DNA of 64,000 nt from positions 8,246,001 through 8,310,000 of the forward strand of contig NZ_CP109592.1 of the NCBI RefSeq assembly GCF_036250675.1, in the 5' to 3' direction. This document shows positions 49,614-57,700 of this stretch, one piece after another; the first letter of the stretch is position 1; each line of letters starts with the position of its first letter. The notes beneath the pieces were generated by a model that saw only the letters and a list, made by a program, of their open reading frames with translations, was not told where the DNA came from and made no database searches. The DNA comes from Streptomyces sp. NBC_01689. Its GTDB lineage: Bacteria > Actinomycetota > Actinomycetes > Streptomycetales > Streptomycetaceae. The position numbers and the translations under genes were made by a program.

Positions 49614-50087
49614 TCAGCCGAACTGGCCGGGCTGGTAGCTCCCGGCGGGCTGCTGGATGATCACGTTGACGCGGTTGTAGGCGTTGATGATGGCGATGAG
49701 GGAGATCAGGGCGACGAGCTGGTCCTCGTCGTAGTACTTCACGGCCTCGGCCCACGCCTCGTCGGTCACACCGCCCGCGGCGTCGGCGATGCGGGTGGCC
49801 TGCTCGGCCAGTTCGAGCGCGGCGCGCTCGGCGTCCGTGAAGACCGTGGCCTCACGCCAGGCCGCGACCAGATGGAGCCGCTGCGCGGTCTCGCCGGCCG
49901 CCGCCGCGTCCTTGGTGTGCATGTCGGTGCAGAAGCCGCAGCCGTTGATCTGGCTCGCGCGGATCTTCACCAGTTCCTGGACCGTGTGCGGCAGTTCCGT
50001 GTCCGAAGCCACCTTGCCGGCGGTGTTGATGTGCTTCAGCACCTTTCCCGCGAGGGGGTGGCCGAAGTAGTTGAGACGTGCTTCCAC
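49614..50087 (-). CDS. Carboxymuconolactone decarboxylase / AhpD-family protein
   Basis: The 157-residue protein carries the AhpD core N-G-C-G-F-C-T-D-M-H, with redox cysteines 50 and 53 and His 57, and an alpha-helical CMD fold. Such proteins act as thiol-dependent peroxidase partners. GTG 50087 follows AGGAGATCACC. The ECF-type promoter lies about 50 bp upstream. CMD proteins are the best-known targets of ECF41 sigma factors, which supports the regulon model. Confidence 0.88.
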   Translation of the reverse strand: MEARLNYFGHPLAGKVLKHINTAGKVASDTELPHTVQELVKIRASQINGCGFCTDMHTKDAAAAGETAQRLHLVAAWREATVFTDAERAALELAEQATRIADAAGGVTDEAWAEAVKYYDEDQLVALISLIAIINAYNRVNVIIQQPAGSYQPGQFG

Positions 50088-50408
50088 GGTGATCTCCTGT
50101 TCGATCGTCGATGGTGGTGATACGTACCTATGACCGGGCAGGTGGGGCGATGTGTGACAGCGCGCCGGGGTGACCTGGATCTCGGGCGGTCCGGCGCGGT
50201 GACCGCGCCGATCGGTGCGGTGGTCATGGAGCCGGGCGCCGTGGTGGGGGAGCCGGGCGTCGCGATGGCCAGGACCGGTGGGCCGTCCGCGCGGCACCCC
50301 GCCGTCCGGCGGGAGTTCTCCGCCGTATGGCGCTCCCCCGGCACGGCCCGCCGGGGGCACCATGACGGCAGGGGTCACAGGGGCGTGACCGTGACACAGG
50401 GAGAGCCG
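50088..50408. other. Divergent region between the CMD and hydrolase genes
   Basis: Contains the CMD ECF-type promoter and, near 50390, the hydrolase ribosome-binding site. No other signal recognised. Confidence 0.45.
50132..50159 (-). promoter_or_regulatory. ECF-type promoter of the CMD gene: TGTCACA-N17-GGTCAT
   Basis: On the minus strand TGTCACA spans 50159-50153, a 17-nt spacer, GGTC at 50135-50132. The spacer is one base longer than in the other five sites. Confidence 0.65.
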
Positions 50409-51422
50409 ATGGCCGCCGAACCTTCCGTACCGTCCACCGGGACCAAGACCTTCCGGGTGGGACCGCCCCCGCCGTTCGACCCCGAACTCGCCGCCGCCCT
50501 CGAAGTCATCGCCGAGCAGATGCCGCCGGCCCTGCACCCGGAGATGATCCCGGCGCTGCGCGAGGGCATGGCGGCGTTCGAGGCGGCGGAACCGGACCTG
50601 ACGGCGGACGGCGCCTTCGAGGTCGAGGACCGTACGGTTCCCGGGCCGCCGGGCGCCCCGGACATCTCCCTGCTCGTCTGCCGGCCCAGCACGACCGGGG
50701 CCGCGGTGCCGGTCGTGTACCACACGCACGGTGGCGGGATGGTGGTCGGCGACAGGCGCTCCGGTGTCGTGGAGATCCTCGACTGGGCGCGGGAACTGGG
50801 CGCGGCGGTGGTCTCCGTCGAGTACCGCCTCGCTCCCGAGAACCCGCACCCGGCGCCCGTGGAGGACTGCTACGCGGGGCTGCTGTGGACGGCCGCGCAC
50901 GCCGCGGAGCTGGGCTGCGACCCGGGCCGGATCATCGTCGCCGGCGGCAGCGCCGGTGGGGGACTGGCCGCGGCCGTCGCCCTGCTCGCCCGGGACCGGG
51001 GCGGCCCCGCGCTGCTGGGCCAGGTGCTGCTCTGCCCGATGCTCGACGACCGCAACGACACCCCTTCCAGCCACCAGATGGCCGGGGTGGGCGTGTGGGA
51101 CCGCACCGCGAACGACACCGGCTGGACGGCCCTGCTCGGCGACGCCCGGGGCGGTCCGGACGTCTCCCCGTACGCCGCCCCGGCGCGGGCGGAGGACCTC
51201 TCCGGGCTGCCTCCGGCGTTCATCGACGTCGGGTCCGCCGAGACCTTCCGCGACGAGGCCGTCACGTACGCCACCCGGATCTGGCAGGCGGGCGGTCGCG
51301 CCGAACTGCACGTCTGGCCCGGCGGTTTCCACGGTTACGACCAGATGGCGCCACAGGCCGCCCTGTCCCAGGACACCAAGGCGGCCCGCCTGCGGTGGCT
51401 GCGCCGCCTCCTCGGGAACTGA
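50409..51422 (+). CDS. Alpha/beta hydrolase, hormone-sensitive lipase family
   Basis: The 337-residue esterase has the oxyanion motif H-T-H-G-G-G-M-V-V-G (about 100-109), nucleophile elbow G-G-S-A-G-G-G (in place of G-D-S-A-G-G), acid D in D-V-G-S-A-E-T-F and His in G-G-F-H-G-Y. ATG 50409 follows CAGGGAGAGCC. It converts esters of unknown nature; no signal peptide. Confidence 0.88.
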   Translation: MAAEPSVPSTGTKTFRVGPPPPFDPELAAALEVIAEQMPPALHPEMIPALREGMAAFEAAEPDLTADGAFEVEDRTVPGPPGAPDISLLVCRPSTTGAAVPVVYHTHGGGMVVGDRRSGVVEILDWARELGAAVVSVEYRLAPENPHPAPVEDCYAGLLWTAAHAAELGCDPGRIIVAGGSAGGGLAAAVALLARDRGGPALLGQVLLCPMLDDRNDTPSSHQMAGVGVWDRTANDTGWTALLGDARGGPDVSPYAAPARAEDLSGLPPAFIDVGSAETFRDEAVTYATRIWQAGGRAELHVWPGGFHGYDQMAPQAALSQDTKAARLRWLRRLLGN

Positions 51423-51547
51423 CGGGACGGGGCGGGAGTTCTGACAGCGCGGAAGCCCGACACCGGCCCGGCCGCCCCGGTCGGGCCGCCCCGGTCCGGT
51501 CGGTGGCCAGGCCCGCGATCGGTGACGCCCGTGCGAGGTGACGAACG

Positions 51548-52663
51548 GTGAAGGAACTGGCAGGCAGACTCGCGGCTCTCGACCCCGACGCGGGCGCCGC
51601 GCTCCGGGTGATCTCCTACTTCGACCGGCTGATCGAGGGCCGTGCCGGGCTGGAGTCCCTGGTGCGGGGAGCGGCCGTGCTGGCCGGCTGTCCGGCGGGC
51701 CTGGTCGACGAGGAGCGCGGGGTCCGGGTCCGGGTCGAGGCCGACGGGCTGCGCCGCGACGACGACGGACCCCTCGATCCGGCCTGGCCGTCCGCCCCTC
51801 TGGTGCCCGGCGGTTCCGCGGCCCTCTGGCTGGAGCGACCGGGGCCCTGCGACGGGGTGCACGCGATGGTCCTGGAGCGCGCCGCGGCCGCCGCCCGGGT
51901 CGTCCTCGACCGCACCCGCGGCCGCGCGCGTGTGGCCGGCGGTCTCGCCGATCCCGCCTCGCTGGAAGTCCTGCTGGACGCCTCCGCGACGGATCACGCC
52001 CGGCATCAGGCGGCCGTCCGGCTCGGCCTGCGGGACGTGACCGCGGCCCGGGTGGTGGTGACCGCGGAGGACGGGCCCCGCGTCGAGGCGGGGCCCGCCG
52101 CCGGAGCCCGCGCGCCCGATGCCGACGGCCGGCGCGCGGGCGTCGGCCCCACGGTGCCGGTGCCGGAGCTCCCGGCCTCGTACGCCGCCGCCCGTACCGC
52201 CCTGCGCTTCACCGCGGGGGGTACCGATCAGGACCCGGGCCCGCGCACGGTGTACGCGGACGAGCTCGGCGGACTCGTCCTGCTCGCCGAGTCGGCCGGT
52301 CCGGCAGACCGTCCCGTGCCCGACGTCCGCGCCCTGGAGCGCGCCGTCGCGTCGGCTCCCTGGGCCGCGAGCACGCTGCACGCGGTCGCCTTCGGGACGA
52401 GTCTGCGGTCCGCGGCCGCCGAGCTGAACGTCCACCACTCGACGCTCCAGGACCGCGTCGCCCAGGCGGAACACTGGCTGGACTGGCCGGTGCACGAGCC
52501 GCACGGCCGACTCCGGCTCCAACTGGCCCTGCTTCTGTGGCGACTGCACCGGAATCCGGCGTCCTTCCCGGTCACCGGAGCCCGCGGGGACGGATCCCCG
52601 CGGAAGGCGACGGACACGCGCCCGGGACCAGCCCGGCGGAGCATCCGGCGTCCCGCCCCCTGA
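51548..52663 (+). CDS. PucR/CdaR-type helix-turn-helix regulator
   Basis: The 371-residue protein has a variable N-terminal sensor region (about 1-270) and a C-terminal HTH_30-like domain: L-H-A-V-A-F-G-T-S-L-R-S-A-A-A-E-L-N-V-H-H-S-T-L-Q-D-R-V (about 300-330). The PucR family usually regulates purine, amino-acid or other catabolism. GTG 51548 follows GAGGTGA. It converges with the old-yellow-enzyme gene with 19 bp between. Confidence 0.78.
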   Translation: MKELAGRLAALDPDAGAALRVISYFDRLIEGRAGLESLVRGAAVLAGCPAGLVDEERGVRVRVEADGLRRDDDGPLDPAWPSAPLVPGGSAALWLERPGPCDGVHAMVLERAAAAARVVLDRTRGRARVAGGLADPASLEVLLDASATDHARHQAAVRLGLRDVTAARVVVTAEDGPRVEAGPAAGARAPDADGRRAGVGPTVPVPELPASYAAARTALRFTAGGTDQDPGPRTVYADELGGLVLLAESAGPADRPVPDVRALERAVASAPWAASTLHAVAFGTSLRSAAAELNVHHSTLQDRVAQAEHWLDWPVHEPHGRLRLQLALLLWRLHRNPASFPVTGARGDGSPRKATDTRPGPARRSIRRPAP

Positions 52664-52672
52664 CCGGGGCGG
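52653..52672. terminator. Hairpin at the end of the PucR-type gene
   Basis: CCGCCCC (52653-52659), loop CTGACC, GGGGCGG (52666-52672). It overlaps the stop codon and lies in the 19-bp convergent junction, acting in both directions if at all. Confidence 0.5.
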
Positions 52673-52682
52673 CGGCCCCCGA

Positions 52683-53762
52683 TCAGACGGAGCGGAGGTA
52701 CTGCTCGGGCACATGGACGTCCGAGCCGAGTTCACGCCCTGCGAGCCGGGCGAACGACGGGTTGCGCAGCAGTTCCCGGCCCAGCAGCACCGCGTCGGCC
52801 TCGCCGTTGGCGACGATCTTCTCGGCCTGTTCGACCCCGGTGATCAGACCGACGGCGGCGACGGGCAGACCGGTCTCCGCCCGCACCCGTGCGGCGAAGG
52901 GGACCTGATAGCCGGGCCCCACCGGAATGTCCACCCCCGAGGCGTTTCCGCCCGTCGACACGTCCAGCAGGTCCACGCCGTGCTCGCGCAGCCGCGCGGC
53001 CAGGCGGACCGTGTCGTCCGCGCTCCAGCCTCCCTCCTCCAGCCAGTCCGTGGCGGAGACGCGGAAGAAGAGCGGCTTCTCCTCGGGCCAGACCTCGCGG
53101 ACGGCGTCCACGACTTCGAGGGCGAAGCGGACGCGGTTCTCGAAGGAGCCGCCGTACTCGTCCGTGCGCCGGTTGGAGTGCGGGGAGAGGAACTCGTTGA
53201 CGAGATAGCCGTGCGCGCCATGGATCTCCACGACCTCGAACCCGGCCTCCAGAGCCCGCCGGGCCGCGTCCGCGAACTGGCCGACGATCTCCCGTATCCG
53301 GTCCACGCCCAGTTCCGAGGGCACCGGGTGGCGCTCGTCGAAGGCCAGCGCGCTCGGAGCCAGCGGCTGCCAGCCGTACGCGTCCGCGCCGACCGGCGCG
53401 CCGCCCGTCCAGGGGCGGTCGGTCGACGCCTTGCGTCCGGCGTGCGCGAGCTGGATGCCGGGCACGGTGCCCTGGCCGCGCAGGAAGTCCGTGATACGCC
53501 GGAACGCCTGCACCTGCGTGTCGTTCCAGATGCCGAGGTCGTACGGAGTGATCCGGCCCTCGGGGGAGACGGCGGTGGCCTCGACGACGATCAGACCCGT
53601 ACCGCCGGTGGCGCGCGCTCCGTAGTGGGCGAAGTGCCAGTCGTTCGGCGCGCCCGTCCCCGGTCCTTCCGGCGCGGCCGAGTACTGGCACATCGGGGGC
53701 ATCCACACCCGGTTGGGGATGGTCAGATCGCGCAGGGTGACGGGCTCGAACAGCGCGCTCAC
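52683..53762 (-). CDS. NADH:flavin oxidoreductase, old yellow enzyme family (YqjM-like)
   Basis: The 359-residue FMN enzyme reduces activated alkenes. It has P-M-C-Q-Y-S (Cys about 25, as in YqjM), G-R-K-A-S, the H-G-A-H-G-Y-L-V-N-E-F-L-S-P motif and R-T-D-E-Y-G-G-S near residue 185. GTG 53762 is chosen: it has TGGAG six bases upstream; ATG 53774 would add four residues. It is divergent from an ArsR-type gene, a common actinobacterial arrangement, and two inverted repeats lie between. Confidence 0.88.
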   Translation of the reverse strand: MSALFEPVTLRDLTIPNRVWMPPMCQYSAAPEGPGTGAPNDWHFAHYGARATGGTGLIVVEATAVSPEGRITPYDLGIWNDTQVQAFRRITDFLRGQGTVPGIQLAHAGRKASTDRPWTGGAPVGADAYGWQPLAPSALAFDERHPVPSELGVDRIREIVGQFADAARRALEAGFEVVEIHGAHGYLVNEFLSPHSNRRTDEYGGSFENRVRFALEVVDAVREVWPEEKPLFFRVSATDWLEEGGWSADDTVRLAARLREHGVDLLDVSTGGNASGVDIPVGPGYQVPFAARVRAETGLPVAAVGLITGVEQAEKIVANGEADAVLLGRELLRNPSFARLAGRELGSDVHVPEQYLRSV

Positions 53763-53800
53763 GGCGGACTCCATTCGTCGCGGGACCGGGATCTCGGTAT

Positions 53801-53850
53801 TACGATAACCTTCGTAGTACGGCAAGTGTCAAACTACGAGAGATCTCGTA
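53801..53850. promoter_or_regulatory. Two TACGA-type inverted repeats between OYE and ArsR genes
   Basis: TACGA-N6-TCGTA at 53801-53816 and TACGAG-AGAT-CTCGTA at 53835-53850. They are AT-rich for this genome and are probable ArsR operators controlling both divergent genes. Confidence 0.6.
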
Positions 53851-53932
53851 CAATGAGGATCCGTAGGACCGATCGTGGGAACTCCCCGGAGACGACGCCG
53901 GACGTGACCCCGCCTCGAGGACTGGAGCCGCT

Positions 53933-54292
53933 GTGACGACCGCCGCCCCCGCCGGCAGCAGCCGGGCTCTCGCGCACCCCACCCGCGCGGAGATCCGCCT
54001 GGAAGGCGTGCTGCACGCGCTGTCCGACCCGATGCGGCTGCGGATCGTGCGGGAGCTCGCCGCCGACGGCGACGAGCTGTCCTGTTCGCACTTCGACCTG
54101 CCCGTCACCAAGTCCACCACCACGCACCACTTCCGGGTGCTCCGGGAGAGCGGGGTGATCCGGCAGGTCTATCGCGGCACGGCCAAGATGAACGGGCTGC
54201 GCACGGGCGACCTCGACACGCTGTTCCCGGGACTCCTCGGCTCCGTCCTCGCAGCGGCGGCCCGCCAGGAGTCCGAGCGGGGCGACGACTGA
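53933..54292 (+). CDS. ArsR family transcriptional regulator
   Basis: The 119-residue winged-helix protein has L-S-D-P-M-R-L-R-I-V-R-E-L, then D-L-P-V-T-K-S-T-T-T-H-H-F-R-V-L-R-E-S-G-V-I (recognition helix) and a wing R-Q-V-Y-R-G-T-A. No metal-binding Cys pair is evident. GTG 53933 follows CTGGAGCC. It probably controls the divergent old yellow enzyme gene. Confidence 0.85.
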   Translation: MTTAAPAGSSRALAHPTRAEIRLEGVLHALSDPMRLRIVRELAADGDELSCSHFDLPVTKSTTTHHFRVLRESGVIRQVYRGTAKMNGLRTGDLDTLFPGLLGSVLAAAARQESERGDD

Positions 54293-54752
54293 GCTCCCGC
54301 CCGTCCGCCCGGGTGGATCCGGGGCGCCCGCGAAAGCGACCGGGCAGCGGCCCCGGCCGTGTGTACGGGTCGTACGTCGCCGTGAGCCTGATCGGACATC
54401 TGTGTGATGACGGCGGTCCCCGGTCCGGCCCAGGCGGTCGATGACCCTGGGGCGGTGTTCACGGTGTTCACGGTGTTCACGGTGTTCACGGTGTTCACGG
54501 TGTTCACGGTGTTCACGGTGTTCACGGTGTTCACGCGAGGGTTGCTGTCCTGGCGCGGAAGCGGACCTGCCCGGTCCGGCGGGGCGTCACGGCTCCGGGG
54601 AGCGGCGAGGGAGCGGCGGGGGAGCGGCCGCGACGAGAGCGGTGGGACGGGGCTCGGGTGCCGGTGAGGGTCTGGCCGCTGTCGTCGGGGCGGGTGCCGG
54701 GTGCCGGGTGTCGTGGGGTGGGCGGGCTCGGCCGTGTCGGGGGTGGTTCGTG
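54293..54752. other. Non-coding region carrying a minisatellite
   Basis: 460 bp between the ArsR gene and the 3' end of the WYQDQ repeat gene; contains the 9 x 9-bp array at 54454. No gene is supported. Confidence 0.5.
54454..54534. repeat. Minisatellite, nine perfect copies of GGTGTTCAC
   Basis: Exactly nine identical, contiguous 9-bp units (81 bp) with no point differences, implying very recent expansion and likely copy-number variation between isolates. Each unit contains GTG-TT-CAC. Confidence 0.95.
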
Positions 54753-55163
54753 TCAGTTGTGGGTCAGGGACCAGGCTACCTGGTCCTGGTACCAGCGGGC
54801 GGGGGTGACGCGGTACGAGGAGGTGGCTTCGTCGACCTGGTCCTGGTGCCAGCGGGCGGCGCTGACGCCGTGCGGCAGGACGGCTCCCTCGACCTGGTCC
54901 TGGTACCAGCGGGCCGCGCCGACACGCGAGGAGGAGGTGGCTTCGTCGATCTGGTCCTGGTACCAGCGGGCCGCGGTGACGCCCTGCGGCGTGGCCGCTG
55001 CTTCCTGGCGGTGCGTGGTCTGCTGCAGGGACGCGTACGAGGTGTGCTGCACGGGTGCCGAAGCCGGGGCGGCCGAGGCCGGGCCGCCGGCTCCCAGAAG
55101 CGCTCCGCCGGCCAGTGCCGTGGAGGCGAGTGCGATCGAGAGGCGCTTCGTCATGCTGCTCAT
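54753..55163 (-). CDS. Secreted repeat protein with four 19-residue WYQDQ units
   Basis: The 136-residue protein is not a family I recognise. It has a Sec-type signal peptide (L-S-I-A-L-A-S-T-A-L-A-G-G core, then P-A-S-A-A cleavage zone near residue 32). A short Ser/Gln/Thr linker follows and then four exact-period repeats whose A-R-W-[YH]-Q-D-Q core is at W67, W86, W105 and W124. The intervening 12 residues alternate between an E-A-T-S-S type (units 1 and 3) and other sequences. There are no cysteines. Start ATG 55163 is chosen because AAGGGAA lies seven bases upstream; ATG 55169 or 55154 are possible. The protein should be exported; the repeats look like ligand- or surface-binding modules. 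Confidence 0.78.
   Translation of the reverse strand: MSSMTKRLSIALASTALAGGALLGAGGPASAAPASAPVQHTSYASLQQTTHRQEAAATPQGVTAARWYQDQIDEATSSSRVGAARWYQDQVEGAVLPHGVSAARWHQDQVDEATSSYRVTPARWYQDQVAWSLTHN
54770..54990 (-). repeat. 57-bp tandem repeats encoding the WYQDQ units
   Basis: Four imperfect copies at 57-bp period with near-identical CGCTGGTACCAGGACCAGG cores. Copies 1 and 3 share flanks, and 2 and 4 are more divergent, suggesting duplication of a two-unit block followed by drift. Confidence 0.8.
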
Positions 55164-55347
55164 GGTCATTTCCCTTGCAGAACTGCCGCGGTCTCGCCGG
55201 TTGGGCGGGTACCGCTTCGATATGAACCGCGATCCGGTGATCCCGGGTCGGGCGGTCGCTTCCAAGGTCATCCGGAGGGGTGCCTCACGTTCGACTCCGC
55301 CACCGTACCCGAGGCACGCCTCATCTTTGCAGTGACGCTCATCACGC

Positions 55348-55362
55348 CACGTCACAGACGTG
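55348..55362. promoter_or_regulatory. Palindrome CACGTC-ACA-GACGTG upstream of the TetR gene
   Basis: Perfect 6-bp arms, 64 bp before the TetR start; a plausible autoregulatory operator. Confidence 0.45.
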
Positions 55363-55425
55363 AGATTGCGATCGGAAACACACCGGAAAGGGAATTCGAG
55401 GGGACCCTCATGTTACCCTCCAGCC

Positions 55426-56118
55426 ATGAGCCACCCCACCCCCACCGCGAGCGGCACCCCCGCCAGACCACTGCGCCGCGACGCGCAGCGCAACAGGGAC
55501 GCCATCGTGGCCGCCGCCCGCACCGCCTTCTCCGAACAAGGCCTCGACGCCTCCCTCGAAGGCATCGCCCGCGAGGCCGGAGTCGCCATCGGCACCCTCT
55601 ACCGCCACTTCCCCACCCGCCTCGCCCTCGTCGAGACCCTCTTCGACGCCAAATACACCGAACTCCTCACCACCGCCGAACACGCCGCCGCCATGGACGA
55701 CGCCTGGCAAGGATTCACCCGCTACCTGGAAAAACTCTGCGAACTACAGGCCTGCGACCGCGCCTTCAACGGCCTCGTCTCCGCCCGCCTGCCCCTACAC
55801 GCCGCCGGCCGCGAACGATACGAACGCGCCAAACAGCTCTGCACCCAGATCATGCACAACGCCCAGCGACAAGGCGTCCTCCGCGACGACGTCACCCCCC
55901 AGGACATCGCCTTCGTCATCTGGTCCCAAGCCGGCATCATCCAAGCCACCCGCACCGTCGCCCCCCAAGCCTGGCGACGCCACCTCCACCTCATGCTCGA
56001 CGCCTTCCGCCCCCAAGGCGCCCACCCCCTCCCCGCACCCCCACTCACCACCGAACAAGTCGACCAGACCCTCACCACCCTCGAATGCACCGACGAAGGC
56101 TGCCGCGAGGCCTCTTAG
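55426..56118 (+). CDS. TetR family regulator with atypical codon usage
   Basis: The 230-residue protein has a TetR HTH at about 20-65 (R-D-A-I-V-A-A-A-R-T-A-F, G-V-A-I-G-T-L-Y-R-H-F) and an SbtR-like C-terminal domain. ATG 55426 lacks a clear ribosome-binding site. The gene shows a strong excess of C over G on the coding strand, using C-ending codons plus GAA, CAA, AAA and CTA where neighbours prefer G-ending ones. This suggests a different origin or a distinct selection history. It converges with the permease gene, overlapping by 4 bp. Confidence 0.82.
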   Translation: MSHPTPTASGTPARPLRRDAQRNRDAIVAAARTAFSEQGLDASLEGIAREAGVAIGTLYRHFPTRLALVETLFDAKYTELLTTAEHAAAMDDAWQGFTRYLEKLCELQACDRAFNGLVSARLPLHAAGRERYERAKQLCTQIMHNAQRQGVLRDDVTPQDIAFVIWSQAGIIQATRTVAPQAWRRHLHLMLDAFRPQGAHPLPAPPLTTEQVDQTLTTLECTDEGCREAS

Positions 56119-57473
56119 GCGCTGACCGCCGGTGCCTCCGGGGCGGCGGCCCCGCCCTCCCGCGAATCCGGCCTGCCCGGCAGGTGGTTGAAGAGCAGGT
56201 TGAGGACGATCGCCGTCAGACAGCCGGCGCTGATCCCGCTGTTCATCACCGTCTGGAACCAGTCGGGGAACTTCTCGTAGACCGTCGGCACCCCGACCGG
56301 CAGTACGCCCACGGCGACCGACACGGCCACGACGGTGAGGTTGTGGTTGTCCTCGAAGCCGACCTCGGCCAGGGTGCGCAGTCCGCTCGCGGCCACCGTC
56401 CCGAACATGACCAGGCCCGCGCCGCCGAGCACCGGCGCCGGCACCGCCGCGACCACCGCGCCCAGCTTGGGCAGCAGACCGAGCAGCACGAGGATGCCGC
56501 CCGCCGCGGCGACCACCCAGCGACTGCGGACCCGGGTCATGCCGACCAGACCCACGTTCTGCGCGAACGCCGTGTAGGGGAAGGTGTTGAAGACCCCGCC
56601 GAGCACGGTGGAGAGGCCGTCGGCGCGCAGTCCGTCCGCCAGTGCGCGCGGCTCGACCCGGCGCCCGGTCAGCTCACCCACCGCGAGGAGGTCACCGGTC
56701 GTCTCCGTCATCGTCACCAGCGCCACGACCAGCATCGAGACGATCGCGGAAGCGCGAAAGGCGGGTGCGCCGAAGTGGAACGGCGTGCTGATCCCCAGCC
56801 AGTCGGCGTCGCCGACGCCGCCGAAGTCCGTGAAGCCGAAGGGCACCGCCACGGCGAGACCCACCGCGATGCCGATCAGTACCGCGATCCGGCTCAGGAA
56901 GGGCGGCGCGAACCGCTGGACGCCCACCACGACGGCCAGGACGAAGCCCGCGAGCGCCAGGTTCTTCGGTTCGCCGAAGTCCTTCGCACCCACACCGCCC
57001 GCCGCCCAGTTGCCCGCGACCGGCAGCAGCGAGACCCCGATGATCAGGATGACGGTGCCGGTGACGAGCGGCGGGAAGAAGCGCAGCAGTCTGCCGAAGA
57101 CCGGTGCCAGCAGCGCGATCGCGAGCCCCGCGACGATCACCGACCCGTAGATCGCGGGCAGCCCGCCACCGGTCGTGCCGATGAGCACCATCGGTGACAC
57201 CGCCGCGAAGGTGCAGCCCTGCATGATCGGCAGACGCACGCCGAAGCGCCAGAAACCCACGCACTGGATGAGGGTCGCGATGCCGCAGATCAGCAGGTCC
57301 GCGGTGATCAGATACGCCAGATCGGCCGCCGAGAGCTTCATGGCGCCGCCCACGATCAGCGGGACGGCCACGGCTCCCGCGTACATCGCGAGCACATGCT
57401 GCAGTCCGAAGGCGGCCAGACTGCGTACGGGCGGGACCCTGTCGACGGGATGGACGGGCGCGGGGGTTGCCAT
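56115..57473 (-). CDS. Nucleobase:cation symporter-2 family xanthine/uracil permease
   Basis: The 452-residue membrane protein is of the UraA/XanQ fold: F-G-L-Q-H-V-L-A-M-Y-A-G-A-V-A-V-P at residue about 21-37, the Q-G-C-T-F-A-A-V-S-P-M segment (motif 1) and V-F-N-T-F-P-Y-T-A-F-A-Q-N-V-G-L-V near residue 290, typical of xanthine/uric-acid members. ATG 57473 follows CTGGAG. It would import a purine or pyrimidine base with a cation. The xanthine dehydrogenase-like operon is 50 kb away, so no functional link is claimed. Confidence 0.88.
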   Translation of the reverse strand: MATPAPVHPVDRVPPVRSLAAFGLQHVLAMYAGAVAVPLIVGGAMKLSAADLAYLITADLLICGIATLIQCVGFWRFGVRLPIMQGCTFAAVSPMVLIGTTGGGLPAIYGSVIVAGLAIALLAPVFGRLLRFFPPLVTGTVILIIGVSLLPVAGNWAAGGVGAKDFGEPKNLALAGFVLAVVVGVQRFAPPFLSRIAVLIGIAVGLAVAVPFGFTDFGGVGDADWLGISTPFHFGAPAFRASAIVSMLVVALVTMTETTGDLLAVGELTGRRVEPRALADGLRADGLSTVLGGVFNTFPYTAFAQNVGLVGMTRVRSRWVVAAAGGILVLLGLLPKLGAVVAAVPAPVLGGAGLVMFGTVAASGLRTLAEVGFEDNHNLTVVAVSVAVGVLPVGVPTVYEKFPDWFQTVMNSGISAGCLTAIVLNLLFNHLPGRPDSREGGAAAPEAPAVSA

Positions 57474-57700
57474 GGGCACTCCAGAGGCGGCGGATCGGGG
57501 CGACCGGACAGGGCGGGGAACCTCCGGCCGGTACGGGACCGTAGGGGGATTGAACAGTTTGTTGATGTCCGGTCTGTTGCCGCTGTGTGTCATGCCCACG
57601 GAAATCTGAACGACTCGTTCGCGCCCGACCGCGCGAGTCCGCCGCCCCTCCGTGCCGGGGTCGACGGAAGACGACGGCGGACGGAAGGCGATGGCGGACG

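Noticed and set aside
54169..54534. Minus-strand open frame beginning with M-(N-T-V)n across the 9-bp repeats
   Set aside because: It is open only because a 9-bp repeat preserves any frame. It runs antisense through the end of the ArsR gene, and no ribosome-binding site precedes it.
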